Source: Bacteroidota bacterium (GTDB lineage Bacteria > Bacteroidota > Bacteroidia > Bacteroidales > JAGONC01). Taken from it: 64,000 nucleotides of DNA. Positions 7,226 through 16,212 of this stretch are shown here, in pieces; within the stretch, counting starts at the first letter, position 1, and each line of letters starts with the position of its first letter. The notes under the pieces were generated by a model that saw only the letters and a program-made list of their open reading frames with translations, searched no databases and was not told the origin of the DNA. Location: NCBI GenBank assembly GCA_022711405.1, contig JAKLFC010000008.1:97658-161657 (forward strand), read 5' to 3'. A program made the translations under genes and the position numbers.

Positions 7226-10200
7226 ATGCTGGATTTCACGCATTTACATGTACACTCGCAGTTCTCCATACTGGATGGCGCCGCCAGTGTGGAGGGACTT
7301 CTGGCCAGGACAATGGCCATGGGTATGGACGCACTGGCCATCACCGATCACGGGAATCTTTTCGGCATCCTGAAGTTCCTTCTGTCGACTCAGGAGGAAT
7401 ACAGGATCAAGCCCATCATCGGATGTGAGATATACGTTGCCAGGCGGACCCGGAAGGACAAGACTTCCAGGCTCGACAGGAGTGGACACCACCTGATCCT
7501 GCTGGCTAAAAATACCCAGGGATATAAGAACCTCGCCAAATTAAGTTCACTGGGATACCGCAGGGAAAATTTTTATTATACCCCTCGTATCGACAAAGAA
7601 TTGCTCAGGCAGTACAGTGAAGGACTTATTGCCTCCTCTGCCTGCCTGGGTGGGGAGATCCCCTCTGCGATTCTGCTGCATGGCGAAGAGCGTGCCGCAC
7701 TTGTACTGGAGGAGTACCTCGATATGTTTGGAGGGGATTTCTATCTCGAGATGCAGAACCATGGTTTAAAAGAACAGGAGCAGGTCAACAAATCGCTGCT
7801 GAACCTGTCGTCACGTTTCGGTGTGAAACTGATTGCGACCAATGACGTTCATTTCATTAACCGGGAAGATTACGAGGCCCATCATATCCTGATATGCCTG
7901 AACACGGGCAAGGAGATGGAAACAGAGGATGGTATGCATTACACGGGACAGGAATACCTGAAGTCGCCTGAAGAGATGGCGCTCCTTTTTCCCGGCCATC
8001 CGGAGGTTCTGACCAATACCCGGGAGATCGTCGATAAAGTGGAACCTTATCAGGTCCTGACCAAAAAGGTCATCGTCCCTCATTATCCTTTACCTTCAGA
8101 TTATTCATCAGAAGACGATTATTTACGTTACCTCACCTATGATGGGGCAAAAAAAAGGTATGAGACGATCACTCCCGAGATCCAGCAACGTATTGACTAC
8201 GAGTTGTTCGAGATACAAAAAGCCGGTTATTCCGGATATTGTCTCATCGTGCAGGATTTTATCAATGCTGCCCGGAGCATGGGTGTGGTCGTGGGTCCGG
8301 GACGCGGATCGGCTGCCGGATCCGTGGTGGCGTACTGCACAGGTATCACCAACATTGATCCTATCCGGTATAACCTGCTCTTTGAGAGATTCCTGAATCC
8401 TGAGCGTGTGACGATGCCGGATATTGACGTTGATTTTGACGATGAGGGACGCGACCGTGTGATGCAGTATGTAGTGGATAAGTACGGAGAAGAACGTGTG
8501 GCTCAGATCATTACGTTTGGTACCATGGCGGCCCGTTCCGCCATCAGGGATGTGGGAAGGGTATTGAAAGTTCCCCTGGATCAGGTGGATAAAGTGGCCA
8601 AACTGGTGCCTGAACGTCCCGGTGTCACCCTGAAGATGGCGTACAAGGAAGTCCCTGAACTGGCGGATCTGAAAAAGAACGGACCGGATCACATACGCCG
8701 GACACTGAACCTGGCTGAGACGCTGGAAGGATCCAATCGCCATACAAGCACCCATGCCTGCGGTGTGATCATTGGACCTGATAGCCTCATCGAACATGTA
8801 CCGCTGGCCATTGCCAAGGACTCTGCGATGATGGTGACTCAATATGAAGGCAAGCTCGTGGAAAAGGTGGGTATGCTGAAGATGGACTTCCTGGGCCTGA
8901 AGACCCTGTCGATCATCAAAGATGCCATCGAGCTCATCGGCAAACGGCGCGGAGTGAAGATTGACATTGAAAACCTTCCCCTGGATGACCCCCTGACCTT
9001 TGAGCTTTACCAGCAGGGTGACACCATCGGAACCTTCCAGTTCGAGTCGGATGGTATGCGTGCTTATCTTAAGGAGCTTAAGCCGACAAGCCTTGAGGAT
9101 CTCATCGCGATGAATGCACTGCACCGGCCTGGTCCCATGCAGTTCATCCCCTCTTTCATCAACAGGAAACACCTGCGCGAAAAGGTGGAGTTTCCCCATC
9201 CCCTGCTGGAAGACATCCTGAAACCAACGTACGGGATCATGATCTACCAGGAGCAGATCATGCAGGTAGCCCAGCGGATGGGCGGTTTTTCACTGGGACA
9301 GGCAGACCTGCTGAGAAAAGCCATGGGCAAGAAGATCAAGGAGGAGATGGAAAAGAACCGGACCCTTTTTATCCAGGGCGCCCTTGCACAGGGGATCCCT
9401 GAACAAAAGGCCATCGAGGTTTACAACATTATGGCTGATTTCGCCAATTATGGCTTTAACCGTTCCCATTCGGCAGCCTATTCGGTGATCGCCTACCAGA
9501 CCGCTTATCTGAAAGCCAATTTTCCTCCTGAATATATGGCTGCCGTGCTCACGCACAACCTAAGCGAAATCAAAAAGATCACCTTTTTCATTGATGAGTG
9601 CCGGAGGCATCAGATCAAAGTCCTCGGGCCTGATATCAATGAAAGTGAGCTGAATTTCACGGTCAACAGGGAAGGGTCGATCCGTTTTGGGATGGCTGCC
9701 ATTAAAGGGATTGGCGAGTCGGCTGTGGCCAGCATCATCGAGGAACGGGTGAAAAACGGTCCCTACCGGGATATTTTTGACCTTGCCCGCCGGGTCAATC
9801 CCAGAGCGGTCAACCGGCGCAGCCTGGAGGCACTGGCCATGGCAGGAGCATTCGACAGCTTCCCGGATTCACACCGAGCACAGTATTTCTATAAAGAACC
9901 AGGCGAAGAGACCAATTTTCTGGAAAAGGTGCTACGTCATGCGGCCAATTACCAGAGCCGTCAGCTGGCCTCCCAGGCCAGTCTGTTCGGCGATGAGGTG
10001 CTGTCACAACTGCCCGATATCCGCATGCCGCAGTGCGAGCCCTGGACTAAACTGCTGAAGATCAAATTTGAAAAAGAAGTCACAGGTTTTTACATGTCGG
10101 GCAATCCGCTGGATGATTTCAGGATGGAAATGGACAACCTGTGCAATGTCACACTCACGGAACTCAACAGGGATCTGAATGCCTTCAGGGGAAGGGACCT

Positions 10201-10693
10201 TACCTTTGGCGGGATGGTGACGGAAGTAAAGCAGGGCACCACACAGAAGGGCAATCCCATGGGCTCCTTTATCATTGAGGATTACACGGATTCCTACCGC
10301 CTGGTACTTTTCTCAGAGGAATTTCTTAAGTACAAACATCTGCTGGTGGAAGAAACCGCCGTACTGATCAAAGCAAGGATCCTCCCGCGCTTTAATTCGG
10401 ATAGCCAGGTCGAAGTAAAGATCCAGAACATGATGCTGCTGTCAGAGGCCCTTGAAAAGCTGGTTAAGGAGATCACCGTGAGGATGCCGCTCAAGGCTGT
10501 TGATCACCAGCTTACGGAGCTTTTTTCAAAGCTTCTGAAAAAAATGAAAGGGAAATGTTCGGTGAAATTCGTCGTCTTTGACACAGATGAAAACCTTTCC
10601 ATCGAGATGCCGTCCGGCAAGTTCCATGTACCCTGTTCAGAATTCCTGCATGGGATCAGGGATATCCCGGAAATTAGCTATAAACTCTCATGA
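7226..10693 (+). CDS. dnaE: DNA polymerase III subunit alpha DnaE
   Basis: About 1155-residue replicative polymerase. The PHP domain starts immediately (FTHLHVHSQFSILDGA). The palm carries GPGRGSAAGS and the catalytic acidic motif PDIDVDFDD. Further on are the fingers and beta-binding regions, a helix-hairpin-helix (MAAIKGIGESAV) near residue 830, and a C-terminal OB fold (LTFGGMVTEVKQGTTQKG) near residue 990. I prefer ATG at 7226, with ACAGGA about 8 bp upstream; an in-frame GTG at 7214 would add four residues. The thioredoxin gene follows 49 bp after the stop. Confidence 0.97.
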   Translation: MLDFTHLHVHSQFSILDGAASVEGLLARTMAMGMDALAITDHGNLFGILKFLLSTQEEYRIKPIIGCEIYVARRTRKDKTSRLDRSGHHLILLAKNTQGYKNLAKLSSLGYRRENFYYTPRIDKELLRQYSEGLIASSACLGGEIPSAILLHGEERAALVLEEYLDMFGGDFYLEMQNHGLKEQEQVNKSLLNLSSRFGVKLIATNDVHFINREDYEAHHILICLNTGKEMETEDGMHYTGQEYLKSPEEMALLFPGHPEVLTNTREIVDKVEPYQVLTKKVIVPHYPLPSDYSSEDDYLRYLTYDGAKKRYETITPEIQQRIDYELFEIQKAGYSGYCLIVQDFINAARSMGVVVGPGRGSAAGSVVAYCTGITNIDPIRYNLLFERFLNPERVTMPDIDVDFDDEGRDRVMQYVVDKYGEERVAQIITFGTMAARSAIRDVGRVLKVPLDQVDKVAKLVPERPGVTLKMAYKEVPELADLKKNGPDHIRRTLNLAETLEGSNRHTSTHACGVIIGPDSLIEHVPLAIAKDSAMMVTQYEGKLVEKVGMLKMDFLGLKTLSIIKDAIELIGKRRGVKIDIENLPLDDPLTFELYQQGDTIGTFQFESDGMRAYLKELKPTSLEDLIAMNALHRPGPMQFIPSFINRKHLREKVEFPHPLLEDILKPTYGIMIYQEQIMQVAQRMGGFSLGQADLLRKAMGKKIKEEMEKNRTLFIQGALAQGIPEQKAIEVYNIMADFANYGFNRSHSAAYSVIAYQTAYLKANFPPEYMAAVLTHNLSEIKKITFFIDECRRHQIKVLGPDINESELNFTVNREGSIRFGMAAIKGIGESAVASIIEERVKNGPYRDIFDLARRVNPRAVNRRSLEALAMAGAFDSFPDSHRAQYFYKEPGEETNFLEKVLRHAANYQSRQLASQASLFGDEVLSQLPDIRMPQCEPWTKLLKIKFEKEVTGFYMSGNPLDDFRMEMDNLCNVTLTELNRDLNAFRGRDLTFGGMVTEVKQGTTQKGNPMGSFIIEDYTDSYRLVLFSEEFLKYKHLLVEETAVLIKARILPRFNSDSQVEVKIQNMMLLSEALEKLVKEITVRMPLKAVDHQLTELFSKLLKKMKGKCSVKFVVFDTDENLSIEMPSGKFHVPCSEFLHGIRDIPEISYKLS

Positions 10694-10701
10694 ATTTTTG
10701 A

Positions 10702-10709
10702 TAATTTTG
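10702..10709 (+). promoter_or_regulatory. Candidate -7 element for thioredoxin
   Basis: TAATTTTG followed by C matches the Bacteroidetes -7 consensus TAnnTTTG and lies 34 bp before the thioredoxin ATG, in the short gap after dnaE. No convincing -33 element is visible. Confidence 0.4.
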
Positions 10710-10742
10710 CAACCCATCATTCACTAATAAAATTGTTGTTCT

Positions 10743-11060
10743 ATGGCTCTGGAAATAACTGATTCGAATTTTGAAGAGATCGTCCTGAAGGCCGATAAAC
10801 CCGTCATCCTGGATCTGTGGGCCGCCTGGTGCGGTCCCTGCCGTCTGGTAGGCCCTATCATTGAAGATATTGGTAAAGAGTACGATGGAAAGGCGATCGT
10901 TGGTAAACTTGATGTAGACGGTAATCCTCAGATAACCACCCGTTTTGGAATTCGCAGCATTCCCACCATACTCTTTTTCAAGGGTGGACAGGTGGTGGAT
11001 AAACAGGTGGGTGCCGTTCCCAAATCGGTGCTGGTAAGCAAACTGGAAAAACTCCTGTAG
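10743..11060 (+). CDS. trxA: Thioredoxin
   Basis: 105-residue cytoplasmic dithiol oxidoreductase with the exact thioredoxin active site WCGPC (redox cysteines 30 and 33), the buried aspartate region VILDLWAAW, and the cis-proline segment RSIPTILFF near residue 76. No signal peptide. The ATG at 10743 is preceded by its own TAnnTTTG motif. Confidence 0.96.
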   Translation: MALEITDSNFEEIVLKADKPVILDLWAAWCGPCRLVGPIIEDIGKEYDGKAIVGKLDVDGNPQITTRFGIRSIPTILFFKGGQVVDKQVGAVPKSVLVSKLEKLL

Positions 11061-11101
11061 CCATTTCCCGGGATCTATTTTAATTGTCTTTATCCTTTTC
11101 A

Positions 11102-12037
11102 ATGGAATATAAGCTGGACCGCAACCGGATCGAACATTACGGGTCCCTTGATTTTCTGGCCCGACAGGTCGTTGCAGGATTCATTACGGGGCTGCACAAG
11201 AGCCCCTTCCACGGCTTTTCTGTTGAATTTGCAGAACACAGGCAGTATAACCAGGGAGAATCCATCAAGCACATTGACTGGAAGCTGTTCGGCAGGACCG
11301 ACCGGCTGTACATCAAACGGTTCGAGGAGGAAACCAACCTGAGGTGCCAGTTCATTCTCGACAATTCATCCTCCATGTACTTTCCTGTGCTGGAAAAACC
11401 CTCTTTTGACCAGCCCAACAAGATCACTTTCGGCATCTATGCGATTGCCGCCCTGATGCACATGCTGAAGGGACAGCGCGATGCGGTTGGGCTGAGCGTA
11501 TTTTCCGACAAGATAGAGCTGCATACGGAAGCCAGGTCCAGTTCGGTTCATCATAAATACCTGATGGGCCATCTGGAGAACATGCTCAAGCCCATTGCCC
11601 CGAATGAAAAAAAACATACCCTGGCCACCGAAGCATTGCATGAAATCGCAGAACGTATCCACAAACGCTCCCTGGTGATCCTCATCAGCGACATGATGGA
11701 TTCCGAAAGACCGGTGAATGAATTGTTCTCCGCCCTGCAGCACCTTCGGTACAATAAACATGAAGTGATCCTTTTTCATGTGGTTGAGAAAACAAAGGAA
11801 CTTGAGTTTGATTATGAGAACCGGCCCCACCGTTTCATCGACATGGAAAGCGGAGAGGAGGTGAAGCTCAATCCCTTTGATGTCAGAACAGATTACATGA
11901 AATCGGTCATGGACTATCGCAATGAGCTCAGGCTGCGGTGTGCCAAATACCGCATTGATTTTGTGGAAGCAGATATCAACAGGGGATTTGACCAGATCCT
12001 GCTACCGTACTTGCTGAAAAGAGAGAAGCTGTATTAA
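11102..12037 (+). CDS. DUF58 domain protein (VWA-like)
   Basis: About 311-residue DUF58 protein. The hallmark block is near residue 60-80: QGESIKHIDWKLFGRTDRLY, followed by KRFEEETN and by LDNSSSMYF, which resembles the DxSxS metal site of von Willebrand A domains. VILISDMMDS is a second VWA-like strand. Such proteins usually pair with MoxR ATPases and VWA proteins in aerotolerance (Bat) clusters, but no MoxR gene is adjacent. ATG at 11102 (MEYKLDRNRIEHYG) is preferred to an upstream TTG at 11084. Confidence 0.88.
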   Translation: MEYKLDRNRIEHYGSLDFLARQVVAGFITGLHKSPFHGFSVEFAEHRQYNQGESIKHIDWKLFGRTDRLYIKRFEEETNLRCQFILDNSSSMYFPVLEKPSFDQPNKITFGIYAIAALMHMLKGQRDAVGLSVFSDKIELHTEARSSSVHHKYLMGHLENMLKPIAPNEKKHTLATEALHEIAERIHKRSLVILISDMMDSERPVNELFSALQHLRYNKHEVILFHVVEKTKELEFDYENRPHRFIDMESGEEVKLNPFDVRTDYMKSVMDYRNELRLRCAKYRIDFVEADINRGFDQILLPYLLKREKLY

Positions 12038-12093
12038 GATCAAAGATCAAAGAGTAAAGATCAAAGATCAAAGAGTAAAGATCAAAGATCAAA
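12036..12093. repeat. 21-bp tandem repeat, 2.8 copies
   Basis: Two complete copies (12036-12056 and 12057-12077) of a 21-bp unit built from AAGATCAAAG blocks, then a 16-bp partial copy. The first copy includes the TAA stop of the DUF58 gene. The last copy forms the left arm of a terminator-like hairpin. Confidence 0.85.
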
Positions 12094-12124
12094 TCTATGT
12101 TCTTTGCACTTTGATCTTTTTTAA
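12084..12124 (+). terminator. Probable intrinsic terminator after the DUF58 gene
   Basis: AAAGATCAAA at 12084-12093 pairs with TTTGATCTTT at 12110-12119 around a 16-nt loop and is followed by more Ts. The stem is AT-rich, so strength is uncertain. Confidence 0.5.
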
Positions 12125-12129
12125 TTTTG
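12122..12129 (+). promoter_or_regulatory. Candidate -7 element for valS
   Basis: TAATTTTG followed by C matches TAnnTTTG, 39 bp upstream of the valS ATG and immediately after the terminator-like hairpin. Confidence 0.4.
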
Positions 12130-12167
12130 CACGACAATTTACATAACCCACTCTTCATTCAATTTTC

Positions 12168-14807
12168 ATGGATATCCCGTCAAAATACGATCCTTCACTG
12201 ACCGAGGACAAATGGTACGCGTTCTGGATGCAGAAAGGATTTTTCAGATCGGTTCCGGATGAGCGTGAACCGTACTGTATCGTTATCCCTCCTCCCAATG
12301 TCACCGGTGTCCTGCACATGGGACATATCCTGAACAATACCATCCAGGATATCCTGGTCAGAAGGGCCCGCATGCAGGGAAAGAATGCATTGTGGCTGCC
12401 GGGTACCGATCATGCCTCCATTGCCACGGAAGCCAAGGTGGTGGCTAAACTCAGGGAGCAGGGGATCAGCAAGAGCGACATCACCCGCGAAGAGTTCCTG
12501 CGGTACGCATGGGAATGGAAGGAAAAGCACGGAGGGATCATCCTGGAACAGCTTAAAAAGCTGGGTGCCTCGTGTGACTGGGAGCGAACCCGGTTTACCA
12601 TGGATGAAGCGCTCTATGCATCAGTGATCGATGTCTTCATTGATCTGTACAATAAAGGTCTGATTTACCGCGGCGTAAGGATGGTGAACTGGGATCCGAA
12701 AGCGCTCACTGCAGTCAGCGACGAGGAGGTCAGGCCTATCGAAATGAAATCCAAACTGTATTATGTACGGTACAGGATAGAAAATACAGAGGATGAATGG
12801 ATCACGGTAGCCACCACACGGCCCGAGACCATATTGGGAGATACAGCGGTGTGTATGAATCCTGCCGACAAACGGTACAGGCATCTTGCCGGTCGCCGGG
12901 TGCTCGTCCCGCTGATCAACAGGCCTGTTCCGGTCATCTTCGATGAATATGTGGATATGGAGTTCGGAACCGGATGCCTGAAGATCACCCCGGCTCATGA
13001 TATGGAAGATTACAAGATTGGCGTGAAGCATCATTTGCCGGTGATCGATGTCTTCAATGATGATGGTACCATGAGCCCGGCCGCGGAGCTTTACATCGGG
13101 GAAGACCGTTTTGTGGTCCGCGACAGGATCTCGGAAGAGCTGACAGCAAAGGGACATATGGTAAAGGTAGAGGACTATATCAACCGTGTCGGTTACTCGG
13201 AGCGTACCAATGTGGCCATTGAGCCCCGGCTTTCGCTGCAGTGGTTCCTGAAGATGGAAGCCATGGCTCCTCCTGCCCTGGAGGCGGTCCTCAACAATAC
13301 GGTCAGGTTCCATCCTGCCAAGTTCAAGAACAGTTACCGGCACTGGATGGAGAATGTCAGGGACTGGTGCATCTCACGCCAGCTCTGGTGGGGTCACCGG
13401 ATACCTGCGTACTATCTTCCTTCAGGCGAGATCATCGTTGCCAGGTCCGCTGAGGAAGCCTGGCGGCAGGCAAGTGAACGATACCCTGAACTACATATCC
13501 GGCCGGAGGACCTCGTCCAGGATGAGGACGTGCTGGATACCTGGTTCTCATCCTGGTTGTGGCCCATATCTGTTTTTGATGGCATACGCTTTCCTGATAA
13601 TCCTGATATCCGCTATTATTACCCTACCAATGACCTGATCACTGCACCTGAGATCCTTTTCTTCTGGGTGGCGCGGATGATCATGGCGGGACTGGAGTAT
13701 CGCAAACAGGTGCCGTTCCGCAACGTCTACCTGACCGGGATCGTCCGTGACAAACAGGGGCGTAAGATGTCGAAGTCACTGGGCAACTCGCCCGATCCCA
13801 TACTGCTGATGGAAAAATACGGCGCCGACGGGATCCGTGTGGGTATGCTGATGACCTCACCCGCCGGCAATGATCTTCCCTTTGATGAAGTGCTGTGTGA
13901 ACAGGGCAGGAATTTCAGTAACAAGATCTGGAACGCTTTACGACTGGTCAAAGGTTGGGAGGTGGATGAACAGTCGGGACAGAGCCCGGCAAACAAAATC
14001 TCGGTGAGATGGTTTGAATCGAGGCTACATCAGGCAATTCATAAGATCGATGACCTTTACCAGAAGTACAGGATCTCCGATGCGCTGATGATGGTGTACA
14101 AACTCATATGGGATGATTTCTGCTCATGGTACCTGGAAATGATCAAACCGGAATTTGGCAAACCCATCGACCGTCCTACCTACGAAGCTACGGTGGAGTT
14201 TTTCGAGAAACAGATGCAGATCCTTCATCCATTCATGCCTTTCATCACCGAGGAGATATGGCAGGTGCTCAGGGAACGCGGTGAAAACGAAAGCATTATG
14301 ATCAGCAGGCTGCCCGCGCGAAAACGGATCCAGCACCGGGTCCTCGAACGTTTCGATTATGAGAGGGAAGTGATCATCGCCCTGCGCACTATCAGAAAAG
14401 AGAAAAAGATACCACCACGGGAAACGCTGGCCCTTTCGGTAAAAAAGAATTTCGGGGAAGAACCTGACACTTCCTTCGATCCGGTGATCGGTAAGCTGTG
14501 CAACCTGAGCAGCATCAGCTACGTACATGAAAAACCGGCGAATACCCTTTCATTCATCATCCGTTCCACCGAGTTTTATATTCCCTTTACCCAAGCGGTC
14601 GACCAGGAGTCAGAGATTCAAAAATTACGGGAAGAACTGGATTATCAGAGGGGATTCCTTGAAGCGGTGGACCGCAAGCTGAGCAATGAGCGGTTTGTCC
14701 AGGGTGCCCCGGCTGCTGTGGTGGAGAAGGAGCGAAAGAAAAAAGCCGACGCCGAAGCCCGTATCAGGGTGATTGAGGAGCAGCTGTCGGCATTGGCTGG
14801 TGGGTGA
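12168..14807 (+). CDS. valS: Valyl-tRNA synthetase
   Basis: 879-residue class Ia aminoacyl-tRNA synthetase. The HIGH-type motif is [13 protein letters not shown] near residue 45, the KMSKS motif is at 533-537 ([14 protein letters not shown]), the editing domain has [13 protein letters not shown], and the anticodon-binding domain contains [11 protein letters not shown]. The C-terminal 70 residues form the arm/coiled coil typical of ValS ([19 protein letters not shown]). It converges on the DUF4159 gene with only 3 bp between stops. Confidence 0.98.
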   Translation: MDIPSKYDPSLTEDKWYAFWMQKGFFRSVPDEREPYCIVIPPPNVTGVLHMGHILNNTIQDILVRRARMQGKNALWLPGTDHASIATEAKVVAKLREQGISKSDITREEFLRYAWEWKEKHGGIILEQLKKLGASCDWERTRFTMDEALYASVIDVFIDLYNKGLIYRGVRMVNWDPKALTAVSDEEVRPIEMKSKLYYVRYRIENTEDEWITVATTRPETILGDTAVCMNPADKRYRHLAGRRVLVPLINRPVPVIFDEYVDMEFGTGCLKITPAHDMEDYKIGVKHHLPVIDVFNDDGTMSPAAELYIGEDRFVVRDRISEELTAKGHMVKVEDYINRVGYSERTNVAIEPRLSLQWFLKMEAMAPPALEAVLNNTVRFHPAKFKNSYRHWMENVRDWCISRQLWWGHRIPAYYLPSGEIIVARSAEEAWRQASERYPELHIRPEDLVQDEDVLDTWFSSWLWPISVFDGIRFPDNPDIRYYYPTNDLITAPEILFFWVARMIMAGLEYRKQVPFRNVYLTGIVRDKQGRKMSKSLGNSPDPILLMEKYGADGIRVGMLMTSPAGNDLPFDEVLCEQGRNFSNKIWNALRLVKGWEVDEQSGQSPANKISVRWFESRLHQAIHKIDDLYQKYRISDALMMVYKLIWDDFCSWYLEMIKPEFGKPIDRPTYEATVEFFEKQMQILHPFMPFITEEIWQVLRERGENESIMISRLPARKRIQHRVLERFDYEREVIIALRTIRKEKKIPPRETLALSVKKNFGEEPDTSFDPVIGKLCNLSSISYVHEKPANTLSFIIRSTEFYIPFTQAVDQESEIQKLREELDYQRGFLEAVDRKLSNERFVQGAPAAVVEKERKKKADAEARIRVIEEQLSALAGG

Positions 14808-14810
14808 TCC

Positions 14811-15488
14811 TTACTGGCGAAAAACATATTCTATAAGATTCGCGCCCATCTGCAGCGCCTTCAGCCGGGTTTCCTCAGAATCCCTGTGCACCTGCGGATC
14901 CTCCCAACCGTCCCCCAGATCGCATTCATAGGTGTAAAAGCACACCAGCCTTCCTTCATAGATGAGGCCAAATCCCTGCGGGGCCTTGTTGTCATGTTCG
15001 TGGATCTTGGGCAGCCCAGTCCGGAACTCATATTTCTGGTGATAGACCGGGTGATCAAAGGGCAATTCAATGAACTCCAGCTCCGGAAATACTTTTTTCA
15101 TCTGGGGGCGGACATACGGGTCCAGCCCGTAGTTGTCGTCAATATGCAGGAAACCTCCGGCCAGCAGGTATTTTCTGAGATTCAGGGCTTCTTCATCAGA
15201 GAAGATCACATTTCCATGGCCGGTCATGTGAACAAAGGGATAGTTGAAGATGTCGGGATCTCCCGGCGACACGGTAGCATTGGCCGGATCAATGCTGGTC
15301 CCAAGATTCTGGTTGCAGAACCGGATGAGGTTGGGCAAGGATGTGGGATTTGCGTACCAGTCACCGCCTCCACTGTATTTTAATAGCGCGATCTGCACTC
15401 CGGATTGAGCCATGACCATCCCTGAAAGTAAGCATGAGACCGTCATGAGGAATATGCATTGCGTGAGCTTATGCGTGATGTTTTTCAT
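14811..15488 (-). CDS. DUF4159 domain secreted protein
   Basis: 225 residues with a cleavable signal peptide (about residues 1-28, ending MVMAQS). The mature part matches DUF4159: IALLKYSGGGDWYANP at the start, FVHMTGHGNVIFSDEEA and LRKYLLAGGFLHIDDNYG in the middle, and GFGLIYEGRLVCFYTYECD near the end. The fold resembles glutamine-amidotransferase-like domains without a catalytic triad. Function is unknown; in many genomes DUF4159 genes lie near DUF58/MoxR genes, and here a DUF58 gene is 3 kb away. It is followed upstream by rsmE with 2 bp between. Confidence 0.82.
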   Translation of the reverse strand: MKNITHKLTQCIFLMTVSCLLSGMVMAQSGVQIALLKYSGGGDWYANPTSLPNLIRFCNQNLGTSIDPANATVSPGDPDIFNYPFVHMTGHGNVIFSDEEALNLRKYLLAGGFLHIDDNYGLDPYVRPQMKKVFPELEFIELPFDHPVYHQKYEFRTGLPKIHEHDNKAPQGFGLIYEGRLVCFYTYECDLGDGWEDPQVHRDSEETRLKALQMGANLIEYVFRQ

Positions 15489-15490
15489 AG

Positions 15491-16192
15491 TTATTCATTA
15501 AGAAGACTGATCAGGCTGCAGACTACTACCCCTGCAGTTTCGGTCCTTAACCGGGATGAACCCAGATTCACCGCTTTAAATCCTTCCTCTGACGCCAGAT
15601 GCAGCTCGCCCTGACTGAAATCGCCTTCAGGGCCTACCAGCACAATAACGTCCTTGCCTTTGGTATCATTGTCCTTCAGATGCTGATTGGCCTGATCATA
15701 ATGGGCAATGAACTTCACCTTATCGTAAGGCTCTTTAATGAAGGAAGAAAACCTGGACGGTTCATGCAGCACAGGGAGCGTCGTCTTCAGGGATTGTTTC
15801 ATGGCCGCGATCATAATCCTGTACATACGATCGGTCGGTACGGATTTTCTTTCCGCATGTTCGCAGATCAGCGGCGTTATTTCATCAATTCCGATTTCTG
15901 TAGCTTTTTCCAGGAACCATTCCAACCGGTTCAGGTTCTTGGTGGGCGCGATGCCGACATGAAGACGGTAATTTCGGGCGTCCGGGCCCGGAATGGAGTT
16001 GATGATGCGGACCATGGTCCTCTTCTGGGATTCGGAGTCCACTTCCGTCTCAAAGAGTGCTCCTTTACCGTCGGTAAGAAAGATGTGATCCCCCTTTTTC
16101 AGGCGAAGGACCCGGGAGCAGTGCCTGGACTCTTCTTCGTTAAGGAGATAGTGATCTGCTGAACCGATATCCGGCGTAAAGAATAAATGCAT
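15491..16192 (-). CDS. rsmE: 16S rRNA (uracil1498-N3)-methyltransferase RsmE
   Basis: 233-residue SPOUT-class methyltransferase. The N-terminal PUA-like part contains HCSRVLRLKKGDHIFLTDGKG. The C-terminal trefoil-knot region contains LVGPEGDFSQGELHLA, the conserved SAM-binding loop, then VNLGSSRLRTETAGV, which completes the knot. Length is normal. It precedes the DUF4159 gene with a 2-bp gap, so translation may be coupled. Confidence 0.95.
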   Translation of the reverse strand: MHLFFTPDIGSADHYLLNEEESRHCSRVLRLKKGDHIFLTDGKGALFETEVDSESQKRTMVRIINSIPGPDARNYRLHVGIAPTKNLNRLEWFLEKATEIGIDEITPLICEHAERKSVPTDRMYRIMIAAMKQSLKTTLPVLHEPSRFSSFIKEPYDKVKFIAHYDQANQHLKDNDTKGKDVIVLVGPEGDFSQGELHLASEEGFKAVNLGSSRLRTETAGVVVCSLISLLNE

Positions 16193-16212
16193 ACATGCTG
16201 TGGATCAGCCGG

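Noticed and set aside
8123..9199. 358-residue ORF opposite dnaE
   Set aside because: Antisense shadow of dnaE; the translation is rich in His/Arg/Gln without domain motifs, while the plus-strand frame has all DnaE motifs.
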